Positions 19,001 through 27,335 of a DNA stretch of 64,000 bases are shown here, piece by piece. The notes beneath the pieces were generated by a model that was not told the DNA's origin, searched no databases, and saw only the letters and a program-made list of their open reading frames with translations. How positions within the stretch are numbered: position 1 is the first letter of the stretch; the number at the start of each line of letters is the position of its first letter. A program made the translations under genes and the position numbers. Origin of the DNA: an uncultured Bacteroidales bacterium (GTDB taxonomy: Bacteria; Bacteroidota; Bacteroidia; Bacteroidales; UBA932); NCBI GenBank assembly GCA_946402945.1, contig CAMIYB010000003.1, forward strand, positions 36,807-100,806. Reading direction: 5' to 3'.

Positions 19001-19089
19001 GAAACGGTCCGTCGGGCGAAAGGATCAGCCTGGTCTATTACTATCCGCAACAGCGGACCATCAGTTTCGGCCTCAACCTTACATTCTGA
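16012..19089 (+). CDS. SusC/RagA-type TonB-dependent outer-membrane transporter
   Basis: The track starts at a TTG (16000). I prefer the ATG at 16012, which opens a clean signal peptide (MVSYRRILLSVLLAAATLMAA) and gives 1025 residues. A carboxypeptidase-regulatory-like beta-sandwich follows (VKGTVRDTQGNPLPGAMVQV), then the TonB plug with ESVVVGYGSQRKGLVTGSVA, IIVDGVE and GSASIYGARAGNGVILVTTK, and then the long barrel ending in ...TISFGLNLTF. SusC proteins import oligosaccharides across the outer membrane, powered by TonB and capped by the SusD lipoprotein encoded next door. Downstream rhamnosidase and DUF4434 genes suggest a rhamnose-containing glycan, which is inference. Confidence 0.95.
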   Translation: MVSYRRILLSVLLAAATLMAAAQDRGVKGTVRDTQGNPLPGAMVQVKGTAVHVLTDSKGSFSMDRVPTSAVLEISFLGMMTQEIRAAGRTLDITLKEDTELLGESVVVGYGSQRKGLVTGSVASVKNEKLTGAPVGNVSNLLGGQLPGILSKQTGGQPGDDSATLSIRGFGNPLIIVDGVESSLSMLDPWQIESVSVLKDGSASIYGARAGNGVILVTTKRGSVQKPTINLNASFTLQGSTRINQPQNSGQRAQLQRDLHFNQGRDEASAPYTADQVAKYFAGNDPNYLNTDWFAQTIRNFAPQQNHNVSISGGTERLRYYGFFGVNTQETIIRKDGGNYTRYNFQVAVDARILDNLTLNVDVNSVWENRYFSYLGLFGGSNFWSQLYASDTKLPYQLPNPEYLAYGGIGYGNIVAAGSTELNGYTRTRSNNTRLSATLRYDVMALPGLSLKAFVSDQETNGKQKEFRRQLAFYRYSPFTKIYSLDRMGQDPTQLSENSSWSRTFTQQYSINYENLFADAHRVMAMVLFEGITYQSDWLQGSRPGFISYAIEQLSAGDPADSFANGGASEMGRASWIGRLNYSFKDRYLIETILRADASAKFPKESRWGFFPSVSLGWVITQEDFLRNSRVVDNLKLRLSYGASGNDSVSNFAYLSGYGMDGQYKLEETTYQGLYVTGLANPTLTWEKMSIYNVGLDFGLWSRKLYGSIDAFYRQRTGIPGQRRNSLPSTFGADLPVENLNAIDTRGFELLIGTHLRAGDATIDLSGNLTWARSKWLFFDEPDYEDPDQDRLNRRTGQWTDRTLGYKSDGLFASFEDIVALPYNYEALGENTKKALRPGDIIYKDLNGDGVVNWRDQDDIGSGSMPKWVFGINASFFWKGLDANLLFQGAFGYSVNVDLSSVPTAFSYDHRWTLENNDTRALVPRYGGSSTNGLASDYRIHNAAYIRLKDASVGYTLPQRWTRKIHLDRVRFYIAGTNLFTLSTLSKYGVDPEVPDGNGPSGERISLVYYYPQQRTISFGLNLTF

Positions 19090-19095
19090 CACGCC

Positions 19096-21024
19096 ATGGA
19101 CAAGAAAAGATATCTCCTTTGCCTTGCGGTGGCCGCGCTGACGGCCGCCTCCTGCGAGAAAATCCTGGACAAGAGCCCGCTTGACACCTACACGGACAAA
19201 CAGGTGATGAGCGACCCCAACCTGCTGGACGCCTTCATCGCCACGCAGTATCTCTATACGCCCGTCCTGTGCGGAGATGCAACGACGCTGATGAATTCCT
19301 GGCAGGGAACGGGCAGCCCGCTCAACAAGGACGCCCGTTCCTCCGACTCGAACTATTTCATGGACAACAGTACACAGTTCTTCGGCCCGACGCTGACCCT
19401 CGACGTGTCGGACGAGACGCGTTACATGGCGGACAAACGCGCCGGCGGCATCTATTCCTTCAAATTCTTCGGCATCACCCCGAACGGCGGCATGCTGGAA
19501 TACTGGGAGAATGCCTACTACACCCTGCGCAACCTCAACCGGATTCTCGCCGAACTCCCGAAGTCGCCGCTGGCCGCCGATCTGGTAACCCTGCGTACGG
19601 GCGAGGCACGCTTCCTGCGCGCTTTCATCTATTTCTCCATGGTCAAGCGCTACGGCGGCGTCCCGCTGCTGACGCAGGTCCCCGAACTGGATTCTCCCAA
19701 GGAACTGCTCTACCCCGCACGCAACACCGAGCAGGAAATCTATGATTTCATCATCTCGGAGATGGACCTGGCGAAGGTGGAACTGGAGAAGTCGCCGGGC
19801 TACAGCCGCGCCAGCAAGTGGGCGGCCCTGTGCCTCCAGGCCCGCGCGGCCCTCTATGCAGGCAGTATCGCCAAATACGGCACCGTCCAGCTGGACGGCC
19901 TGCTGGGCATCCCGGCCGACCAGGCGGACCACTATTTCCAGATTTGCTACGACGCCTGCAAGGAAATCAAGGAAAAGGGACCCTTCTCCCTGTACCGGGG
20001 CAATCCTGACAAGGTCCAGAATTTCAAGGACATCTTCCTGGTGGAGCAGAACTGCGAGGTCATCATGGCCAAGGTCCACGAAGGAAAGGGTTTCAACGCC
20101 GGCGGCCGTACGACCTGGTCCTGGGACACCATCGAGGCGCCCGAACCGCAGGTCTGGGGCACGGGCAACATGAACGCGCCCTACCTGGAGATGGCCGAGG
20201 AGTTTGAGATGCTGGACGGCACGCCCGGCACGCTGGACCGCGACCTGGTCGCCTCCAAACCCTGGTCGATGGAAGAACTCTGGGGCGGACGCGACCCGCG
20301 TTTCTACGCCTCGATCTGGACCAACGGAACAGCGTGGCGTGACGCGGTTTCCTACACCTTCGGCGCCGAGTACAACAAGGGCAAGATGACCAAGCAGGGC
20401 AGCGGCATCATCGACATGCACTGGGGTATCAAGCCGATGAGCGGCGAAACGCTCTACCAGGCCGACCTGTCCTATCAGGGCATGCCGGCCGTGGGCAAGC
20501 AGATTGACCACCACGCCCGCTCCGGTCTCCAGAACCCGGGATTCGGCATCATGAAGTATGTCGATCCGAGTGCAGACAACATGGTCTGGCTGGCGGAATC
20601 CCGCACGGACTATATCATTTTCCGCTATGCGGAGGTACTGCTGAACATGGCGGAAGCCTCCTTCGAACTCGGCATCGGCGACGCGGAGGGACTCATCGAC
20701 GAAATCCGCGACCGCGCGGGCATGGGGCCGGTCAAGGCGCTGACCCTGGACGCGATCAAGCACGAGCGCAAGGTCGAACTCGCTTTCGAGAACCACCGTT
20801 ACTGGGACCTGCGGCGCTGGAGAGACGCCGAGACGGCGCTGACCCGCAGTTTCACGGGCATCCGCTATGTCTTCGACTGGGCTTCCCAGAAGTTTCTCAT
20901 CGAGTTCCTCCCGAACATCGACGGACAGAACCAGCCGACCTTCCCTGCCCGCTGCTACTACTTCCCGATTACCCTGGCCCGCAGAAGCGCCAACACAAAT
21001 CTGGTAGAAAACCCCGGCTATTAA
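19096..21024 (+). CDS. SusD/RagB-type nutrient-binding lipoprotein
   Basis: 642 residues, 6 bases after susC. The lipoprotein signal ends in AASC, followed by the classic EKILDKSPLDTYTDKQVMSD opening of SusD proteins. The TPR-like helical core includes YWENAYYTLRNLNRILAELP and EARFLRAFIYFSMVKRYGGV, and the C-terminal RagB part includes IIFRYAEVLLNMAEASF and ELAFENHRYWDLRRWRDAE. It binds the glycan at the cell surface and acts as the lid of the SusC channel. Ligand specificity cannot be read from the sequence. Confidence 0.95.
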   Translation: MDKKRYLLCLAVAALTAASCEKILDKSPLDTYTDKQVMSDPNLLDAFIATQYLYTPVLCGDATTLMNSWQGTGSPLNKDARSSDSNYFMDNSTQFFGPTLTLDVSDETRYMADKRAGGIYSFKFFGITPNGGMLEYWENAYYTLRNLNRILAELPKSPLAADLVTLRTGEARFLRAFIYFSMVKRYGGVPLLTQVPELDSPKELLYPARNTEQEIYDFIISEMDLAKVELEKSPGYSRASKWAALCLQARAALYAGSIAKYGTVQLDGLLGIPADQADHYFQICYDACKEIKEKGPFSLYRGNPDKVQNFKDIFLVEQNCEVIMAKVHEGKGFNAGGRTTWSWDTIEAPEPQVWGTGNMNAPYLEMAEEFEMLDGTPGTLDRDLVASKPWSMEELWGGRDPRFYASIWTNGTAWRDAVSYTFGAEYNKGKMTKQGSGIIDMHWGIKPMSGETLYQADLSYQGMPAVGKQIDHHARSGLQNPGFGIMKYVDPSADNMVWLAESRTDYIIFRYAEVLLNMAEASFELGIGDAEGLIDEIRDRAGMGPVKALTLDAIKHERKVELAFENHRYWDLRRWRDAETALTRSFTGIRYVFDWASQKFLIEFLPNIDGQNQPTFPARCYYFPITLARRSANTNLVENPGY

Positions 21025-21036
21025 CAAGTTATCTTT

Positions 21037-22185
21037 ATGAAAATCCTCAAAAAAGGCCTGCTGTGGCTGTCGACGGCAATGCTCCTGCTGGCGGCCTGCA
21101 GCGACGGAAAGGGCAAGGAAAACGGCGGAAAACCGCCCGTCCGGCATGAGTGGAGCGACAAGCAGGACATGATCGAGTCCATCTACAAGATTGCGGACGA
21201 GTTCGGCCTCAAGGTCATCGCAGATCTCAACCTGAAGGGCGGCGGCCTCTACCCGGACAATCCCGAATACCTCGCCGCCCTGACCGGCGTTTATACCGAG
21301 GCCTTTTTCCAGGCCTTCGGCCACCACGAATCCTTCTGGGGCTGGTACATCGACAACGAGATCAATCCCCTCCTGGAATCCAACACCGAGGAGTCGCTGT
21401 TCTGGCGGAAACTCTGGAAGGGGCTCACGGACAAATGCCACAGTCTGGCGCCGGAGAGCAAGGTGACCATCTCGCCCTTTTTCATCCTCGACAAGGGCGG
21501 AAAACGGGGCGTGTGGCCCTACTATGAGCCCGCGGATTACGCCGCCTGGTGGGAAAAGACCCTCGCGGAAACCGGCATCGACGTACTGATGCTCCAGGAT
21601 TCCGGTGCCGAACACCTGTCCATTTTCACGCTGGACGACCGCGAACCTTTCTTCAAGGCCGTTTCCGAAGCCTGCGCGAAGGCCGGCGCCGAGTTCTGGG
21701 TCAACATCGAAAGCGCACAGGTCTTCTGCAAGGACTGGGACGAGGCGGTGAACATGGAACGGACCAAGACAAAGGACTGGCGCTATACCGGTACGGACTG
21801 GCTCCGGGAGAAGATGGAACTCGCGGCCAAATACGCCACCAACCTCATCAACTGGGGCTATTACCCAGCCATGAATCCGCTGGAGAAGACCAGCGGCCTG
21901 ACACCCTCCGACATGGATGGCATCCCCGCCAACCAGGCCCTGGCCAATGCCGCTTACAGCGAATACAAGGCCTATTTCGAAGGGCTTTCCACGGAGATTC
22001 CGGCCGGAATGAAATGCATTCCCAAACTCAACGGAACGCTGTGGTGGCTGGTACCCAACGCGAAGGGCCTGTCCACCGGGGAACTTTACAATGCCCTGCG
22101 CCGGGAAATCCGCGGCCAGCGCAATGCCGGCATGGAGTATATCTGGATTGTCAACGCTTACGGTTCTTTCTCTGTTAAAAAATGA
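21037..22185 (+). CDS. DUF4434-type putative glycoside hydrolase lipoprotein
   Basis: 382 residues with lipoprotein signal ending LLAAC, 12 bases after susD. TIM-barrel-like landmarks are GLKVIADLNLKGGGLY, GWYIDNEINP (the Glu being a candidate catalytic residue), VTISPFFILD, GIDVLMLQDSGAEH, FWVNIESAQVF and INWGYYPAMNP. These fit the DUF4434 family, predicted glycoside hydrolases of Bacteroidetes polysaccharide loci whose activity is mostly untested. The next gene is a tandem paralogue with the same landmarks. Confidence 0.72.
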   Translation: MKILKKGLLWLSTAMLLLAACSDGKGKENGGKPPVRHEWSDKQDMIESIYKIADEFGLKVIADLNLKGGGLYPDNPEYLAALTGVYTEAFFQAFGHHESFWGWYIDNEINPLLESNTEESLFWRKLWKGLTDKCHSLAPESKVTISPFFILDKGGKRGVWPYYEPADYAAWWEKTLAETGIDVLMLQDSGAEHLSIFTLDDREPFFKAVSEACAKAGAEFWVNIESAQVFCKDWDEAVNMERTKTKDWRYTGTDWLREKMELAAKYATNLINWGYYPAMNPLEKTSGLTPSDMDGIPANQALANAAYSEYKAYFEGLSTEIPAGMKCIPKLNGTLWWLVPNAKGLSTGELYNALRREIRGQRNAGMEYIWIVNAYGSFSVKK

Positions 22186-23279
22186 AACATTCACCGCTTT
22201 TTTTCCTGGCCGCCCTGGCGGCAGCCGCCGTCTCATGCGGAACGAAAAACCTTTCCGGTGAGGAGATCATCCGGACCTTTTTCTCCCATGCCGACGACCT
22301 CGGCATGAAAGTGATCGTAGAGACCAGCGTCACCGGCGGCGGGCTCTACGAAGAAGGGGCCGACCTGGAAGCGCTGATCAGCCGCCAGCAGGACTGGATG
22401 CGGCGCCTCCACGGCCGTTATGGACTCCATCCGTCTTTCGCCGGCTGGTACTATGGCAATGAAATCAATCCCGTGGACACCCTTGACGTGGCCAAGAGCC
22501 TGTTCTGGCGGACCCTCTGGGGTGCTTCCTCCGTAACGGCCAGGGAGCTGGACCCGGAGGACGTGACCACCATCTCCCCCTTCTTCATCCTCGATACGGA
22601 GGAGTGGCGCGGATTCCGCTATTTCCAGCCCGAGGAATACCGCGTCTGGTGGGCTGAGAGCCTCCGTGCGGGCGGCATCGACATCCTGATGCTGCAGGAT
22701 TCCGGGGCGGAACACCAGGCCTTCTTCACCCTGGAGCAGCGGCGTCCCTTCATGCAGGCTTTCGCCGATGCCTGCCGGGAAGCCGGGTCGGAGTTCTGGG
22801 TCAATGTCGAAACCGGACAGGTCCGGGCCAAGGACTGGCCGGACGCCGTCGCCATGGAAAAGGAAAGGCGGAGGGCCTGGGAGTTCACCCCCATCGATTT
22901 CCTCGCCCGGAAACTGGCCCTGGCTGCCGAATACGCGACCGGGACCATCAACTGGGGCTATTACCCGCTGATGACCCCCACAGACGGGGTGACGGTCAGC
23001 CTGAAGGATATCGACGGGCAGAAAGCCATCGACCTTTCCACCCGAAAAGAGAATTACGAGGCCTACCGGGCTTATGTGGCGACGGTTCCCGCCGAGCCGG
23101 CTCCGGGGCAACTGACCCGTCCTGTCCTGGGCGGGACCCTCTGGTGGCTGCCGCAGGGCATTGACTCACTGCCCCGCAAGGCGGCCGTCCGCGCCCTCTG
23201 CGAGGAACTGGATGCACTCCACGCAGTAGGCATCGACCTGGTCATCCTGGGCGCCCTGCCCCAATATTTCGGAGAATGA
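22182..23279 (+). CDS. DUF4434-type putative glycoside hydrolase lipoprotein (paralogue)
   Basis: 365 residues, overlapping the previous gene by four bases (ATGA). The signal ends AAVSC. It shares GMKVIVETSVTGGGLY, GWYYGNEINP, TTISPFFILD, GIDILMLQDSGAEH, FWVNVETGQV and INWGYYPLMTP with its neighbour, so the pair is a tandem duplication that has diverged. The conserved Glu in NEINP is kept in both. The two enzymes may differ in substrate or act on successive linkages; nothing in the sequence decides this. Confidence 0.72.
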   Translation: MKHSPLFFLAALAAAAVSCGTKNLSGEEIIRTFFSHADDLGMKVIVETSVTGGGLYEEGADLEALISRQQDWMRRLHGRYGLHPSFAGWYYGNEINPVDTLDVAKSLFWRTLWGASSVTARELDPEDVTTISPFFILDTEEWRGFRYFQPEEYRVWWAESLRAGGIDILMLQDSGAEHQAFFTLEQRRPFMQAFADACREAGSEFWVNVETGQVRAKDWPDAVAMEKERRRAWEFTPIDFLARKLALAAEYATGTINWGYYPLMTPTDGVTVSLKDIDGQKAIDLSTRKENYEAYRAYVATVPAEPAPGQLTRPVLGGTLWWLPQGIDSLPRKAAVRALCEELDALHAVGIDLVILGALPQYFGE

Positions 23280-25864
23280 TACGTGCACTGGTCCTGTCGC
23301 TGCTGGTCCTTCTGGGGAGTCGGGGCGTAGAAAATCTCCGCTGCGAATATCTGGAGAATCCCCTGGGCATCGACGCTCCGCAGCCACGTTTCACCTGGAC
23401 CCTCCGGGACGGACGGCACGATGTACGGCAGGAGAGCCTGCGGCTGGTGGTGGCGAGCGATCCGAAACTGAAAAAAATCATCTGGGATAGCGGAGAGGTG
23501 GAAAGTCCGCAGATGCGGGCCGTCTATCAGGGGCCGCAGCTGACGCCCCGCACCCGTTATTGGTGGAGCGTGGAAGTCCGCGGCAACCGCGGGCGCTACC
23601 GCCGTCCCCGGCCCGCTTCTTTCGAAACGGGGAAAGGCGGCGAGCCCTGGCTGGGCCGATGGATCGGCGACGGCCGGGATACCACATGCCTCCCTGTCCC
23701 CTATTTCCGCAAATCCTTCCATCTGAAGCAGAAACCCGTCCAGGCGAGACTTTACATCGCCACGCGCGGCCTCTCCGAGGTCCGCATCAACGGGGCTCCG
23801 GCCTCGGACCGTCGCCTCTCCCCCGCTTTCACCCGTTTCGACCGCCGTTGCCTCTACACGACAGACGACGTGACGACCCTGCTCCAAGCAGGCGACAACG
23901 CCATCGGCGTGATTCTGGGCGGCGGCTGGTACAATTTCCAGTCGCGGGCTGTCTGGGAGTTCGAGCGCGCCGTCTGGCGGGCACGGCCCTCATTCTGCCT
24001 GGAACTGCATCTGCGCTATGCGGACGGCACGGAAGAAGTGGTGGCAAGCGGCCCCGACTGGAAGACATCCGAGGGGGAAATCCGTTTCGCGAGCATTTAC
24101 ACGGGCGAGCACACGGACCTGCGCCTGCGGCAGGAGGGCTGGGCCGGTTCCGGCTTCGACGACAGCCTCTGGACGGCCGTGTCCGAGGCCGGGGCCCCGG
24201 ACTGTCCGCTTGTCGCAGAGGCCATGCCCCCTATCCGCGTGCTGGATGAATTCGCCCCCACGGACCTGCGGCAACTGGACGACACGACCTGGATCTACCG
24301 TTTCCCGGAGAATATGGCCGGGGTGACGAGGCTCAGCATCCGCGGCGAGGCCGGCACCCGGCTGCGTCTCCGCCACGGGGAGGCTCTCCGGGAAGACGGC
24401 CACGTGGACCAGTCCACCATCGACATTTACTCCAATCCGATGGGCGGACGCGACCCCTTCCAGACGGATATCTACACCCTTTCCGGCGGGGAAGACTGCG
24501 TGCAGCCGCTTTTCGGCTACAAAGGCTTCCAATACGTGGAAGTGACCGCAGACCGTCCCATCCGGCTCGGAAAAAGCAACCTGACGGCCCTCAGGATGGG
24601 TTCGGACGTAAAATCCCTGGCGGATCTGCGCTCCCCGGACGATCGGCTGGTCCGGCTCTGGAAGGCGACCCGGCGTTCCTATCAGTCCAATCTGTTCGGC
24701 TACCCGACCGATTGTCCGCAACGAGAGAAAAACGGATGGACGGCCGACGCCCATATCCCCATCGATATGGCCCTGCAGAATTTCGACGGCATCTGCATCT
24801 ACGAAAAATGGATGGCCGACCACCGCGACGCCCAATGGCCCGACGGCACCCTGCCCGCCATCATCCCCACCTCGACCTGGGGTTATACATGGGGCAACGG
24901 CGTGGACTGGACGAGTTCGCTGATCATCATCCCCTGGCACATCTGGCTGCACTACGGCGACAAAAGGATCCTGGAGGACAACTATGCGGCCATGCAGCGG
25001 CTGATGGAGCATTTCGCCGGCAAGGCGGAAGGTTTCCTGACCCGCGACGGACTGGGCGACTGGAATCCTTACCTGAGCGTTGCGGACGCCAGGATGGTCA
25101 TTTCGCTCTATTGGTGGCAGGACGCACGGCTGATGGAGCGGATCGCACGGCTGACCGGACATGAGGAGGATGCGCCCGGCTACGGCGCCCTGGCGGACTC
25201 GATCGCCTGCGCCGTGAACCGGACCTATCTCCGGGACGATGTGTACGCTTCCGGCTGCCAGACCGAACTGAGCGCCCCGCTCTGCTTCGGAATCGTCCCG
25301 CAGGAGCGGCGGCAGGCCGTGGCGGACCGGCTTGCGGAACGGGTGGAAGCCGACGGCGGCCATCTGGACGTGGGGCTGCACGGCTCCCGGACCCTGCTCT
25401 ACGGCCTGAGCGAGAACGGCTACACCGACCTGGCCTACCGTCTGGTCACCCGGCGGGAATACCCGTCCTGGGGCTGGTGGGAGGAGGATGAAAATGCCAC
25501 GACCTTCTATGAGAGCTGGCGCATCGATACGCCCACGGTGTCCCGCAACCACATCATGTTCGGCGCCGTAAGCGCCTGGATGGTAGAGACTTTCGGCGGC
25601 ATCAGCCGTTCGGACGACCGAAGCCTGCGGATTTGTCCCTCCCTCCCGGACGGGCTCCCGGACTTCTCCGTCCGGATGGATACGCCTGAAGGCCGCGTCG
25701 CCTCCGCCTGGCGCCGCCGCGGAGACTCCGTTCGCTGGGAAATCGAGATCCCGGCCGGCTCACAGGCCCTCGTCTGCCCGCCTGAGGGCTACCGCTGCAG
25801 CCGCCTGGGAGAAGGCCGGCTGCTCGGGTCGGGGCACTACCGTTTCCGCCTGGAGGGCAAATGA
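23276..25864 (+). CDS. Alpha-L-rhamnosidase, GH78 family
   Basis: 862 residues, overlapping the upstream gene by four bases. A short signal peptide (MIRALVLSLLVLLGSRGVENL) leads straight into LRCEYLENPLGIDAPQPRFT, the typical start of GH78 enzymes. Beta-sandwich domains (TRYWWSVEVRGN; NGAPASDRRLSPAFTRFDRR) precede the catalytic (alpha/alpha)6 barrel with DCPQREKNGWTADAH, the signature holding catalytic acids, then TYTWGNGVDW, GLGDWNP and GWWEEDENATTFYESW. It removes terminal alpha-L-rhamnose from glycans or glycosides. It ends the susC-D-DUF4434-DUF4434-GH78 operon. Confidence 0.92.
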   Translation: MIRALVLSLLVLLGSRGVENLRCEYLENPLGIDAPQPRFTWTLRDGRHDVRQESLRLVVASDPKLKKIIWDSGEVESPQMRAVYQGPQLTPRTRYWWSVEVRGNRGRYRRPRPASFETGKGGEPWLGRWIGDGRDTTCLPVPYFRKSFHLKQKPVQARLYIATRGLSEVRINGAPASDRRLSPAFTRFDRRCLYTTDDVTTLLQAGDNAIGVILGGGWYNFQSRAVWEFERAVWRARPSFCLELHLRYADGTEEVVASGPDWKTSEGEIRFASIYTGEHTDLRLRQEGWAGSGFDDSLWTAVSEAGAPDCPLVAEAMPPIRVLDEFAPTDLRQLDDTTWIYRFPENMAGVTRLSIRGEAGTRLRLRHGEALREDGHVDQSTIDIYSNPMGGRDPFQTDIYTLSGGEDCVQPLFGYKGFQYVEVTADRPIRLGKSNLTALRMGSDVKSLADLRSPDDRLVRLWKATRRSYQSNLFGYPTDCPQREKNGWTADAHIPIDMALQNFDGICIYEKWMADHRDAQWPDGTLPAIIPTSTWGYTWGNGVDWTSSLIIIPWHIWLHYGDKRILEDNYAAMQRLMEHFAGKAEGFLTRDGLGDWNPYLSVADARMVISLYWWQDARLMERIARLTGHEEDAPGYGALADSIACAVNRTYLRDDVYASGCQTELSAPLCFGIVPQERRQAVADRLAERVEADGGHLDVGLHGSRTLLYGLSENGYTDLAYRLVTRREYPSWGWWEEDENATTFYESWRIDTPTVSRNHIMFGAVSAWMVETFGGISRSDDRSLRICPSLPDGLPDFSVRMDTPEGRVASAWRRRGDSVRWEIEIPAGSQALVCPPEGYRCSRLGEGRLLGSGHYRFRLEGK

Positions 25865-25895
25865 TACACGCGCGGGCGGAAAGGATATAAAATCC

Positions 25896-25948
25896 TTTCG
25901 ATTCCGACAAAAAATGAGTAACTTCGCGCCGCGTTTGTGCGCGAAGTT
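25896..25948 (+). promoter_or_regulatory. nqr operon promoter with overlapping inverted repeat
   Basis: TTTC (25896-25899), 19 bases, TAACTTCG (25919-25926) fits a promoter about 38 bases before the nqrA ATG. The inverted repeat AACTTCGCGC-N9-GCGCGAAGTT (25920-25948) overlaps the -7 box and transcription start. It is followed by TATTTTTATT and could instead terminate transcripts from the rhamnosidase gene. A second hairpin, GAAAGGAT-ATAAA-ATCCTTTC, lies at 25879-25899. Confidence 0.5.
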
Positions 25949-25964
25949 TATTTTTATTCATAAT

Positions 25965-27323
25965 ATGTCAAACAACATCCATCTTAGACGTGGGCTGGAC
26001 ATTCCCCTTGCGGGAGCGGCGGCCCTGAAGACCTGTGGGGTCATCACGCCTGGGACCATCGCCCTCAAGCCCGAGGATTTCAAGGGGATCGTACCCCGGC
26101 TGCTCGTGCGCGAGGGGGACAAGGTCCTGGCCGGTTCCCCTGTCCTGTGCGACAAGCAGCGTCCCGAGATCCTCATCACCGCGCCGGTAAGCGGCACGGT
26201 GGAGGCCGTCGTCCGTGGCGAAAAGCGCAAACTGCTGGAAGTGCGTATTGCGCCTGACGCCGCCCGGGAAGCCGTCGATTTCGGCGCCCGCGAGGCCTCC
26301 GGACTCTCCGGAGACGAGGTACGCGACCTGCTTCTGCGCAGCGGTCTGTGGGTTTCACTCGTCCAGCGTCCCTACGGCATCGTCGCCGACCCTGCCGTCA
26401 CCCCTAAAGCCATTTTCATTTCCGCCTTCAACACGGCGCCCCTGGCGGCCAATCCCGAGTATGTGCTCGGCGATCAGGCCGAGGACATCCAGGCCGGTGT
26501 CGACGCCCTGGGCAAACTGACCCGCGGCGGCGTCCACCTCAGCCTGAACGAGGCCAACTACGAAGGCACCCCCTTCCACCGCATCGAGAACGTCATCCAG
26601 CACGTCTTCAGCGGGAAACACCCGGCCGGCAACGTCGGCGTCCAGATCAGCCACATCGCCCCGATCCGGAAAGGCGAGACGGTCTGGACCGTGTCCCTGC
26701 TGCTGACGGCCGCCATCGGCCGCCTCTTCCGCACCGGCAAGGTGGACCTCTCCCGCAAAGTGGCGGTCACCGGCCCCGTGGCCAAAGACCCCGCCTATGT
26801 CGATGCCCTCCCCGGCATCGCCATGCGCGACCTCTCGGCTTTCTGCGACAGCACCGCCGGCGATGTCCGCTTCATCAGCGGCGACGCGCTCACCGGCACC
26901 AACGTGGGTGCCGAGGGCTTCCTGGGCTGGTTCGACAACCAGGTGACCCTCCTCCACGAAGGAACGGAGCGCGAAGTGCTCGGATGGGCCAAGCCCTTCC
27001 GCTTCGGCAAGTTCTCCGCCACCCGTACCTATCTGCCGAACGCCCTCCCCGGCAAGCGCTATGCCCTCGACACCAATACTAACGGCGGCGTCCGCGCCTT
27101 CGTCGTGTCCGACGTCTACGGCAAGGTGCTGCCGATGGACATCTTCCCCGTCTATCTGACCAAGGCCTGCCTGGCCGGCGACATCGACAAGATGGAGAAG
27201 TTCGGCATCTACGAAGTCCTGCCCGAAGACCTGGCCCTCTGCGAATACGTAGACCCGTCCAAGAACGAGATCCAGGCCATCATCCAGCAGGGTATCGACC
27301 TGATGATCAAGGAAATGGCATAA
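25965..27323 (+). CDS. nqrA: Na+-translocating NADH:quinone reductase subunit A
   Basis: The track start at 25914 lies on the promoter, so I use the ATG at 25965 (MSNNIHLRRGLDIPLAG), which matches the family N-terminus; 452 residues. NqrA is the peripheral, quinone-binding subunit on the cytoplasmic side of the Na+-pumping NADH dehydrogenase. Recognisable blocks are RGLDIPLAGAA, PVSGTVEAVVRGEKRKLLEV and ISHIAPIRKGETVWTV. It opens a six-gene operon in the order A-B-C-D-E-F. No frameshift or missing segment is seen. Confidence 0.95.
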   Translation: MSNNIHLRRGLDIPLAGAAALKTCGVITPGTIALKPEDFKGIVPRLLVREGDKVLAGSPVLCDKQRPEILITAPVSGTVEAVVRGEKRKLLEVRIAPDAAREAVDFGAREASGLSGDEVRDLLLRSGLWVSLVQRPYGIVADPAVTPKAIFISAFNTAPLAANPEYVLGDQAEDIQAGVDALGKLTRGGVHLSLNEANYEGTPFHRIENVIQHVFSGKHPAGNVGVQISHIAPIRKGETVWTVSLLLTAAIGRLFRTGKVDLSRKVAVTGPVAKDPAYVDALPGIAMRDLSAFCDSTAGDVRFISGDALTGTNVGAEGFLGWFDNQVTLLHEGTEREVLGWAKPFRFGKFSATRTYLPNALPGKRYALDTNTNGGVRAFVVSDVYGKVLPMDIFPVYLTKACLAGDIDKMEKFGIYEVLPEDLALCEYVDPSKNEIQAIIQQGIDLMIKEMA

Positions 27324-27335
27324 ATCGAAACGACC

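Noticed and set aside
17509-22236. 1575-residue minus-strand ORF
   Set aside because: Antisense to susC, susD and DUF4434 genes; such long open frames arise from GC-rich codon bias. No family motifs.
25914-25964. Upstream start for nqrA
   Set aside because: It lies on the -7 box and the hairpin, and adds residues absent from the NqrA family N-terminus.
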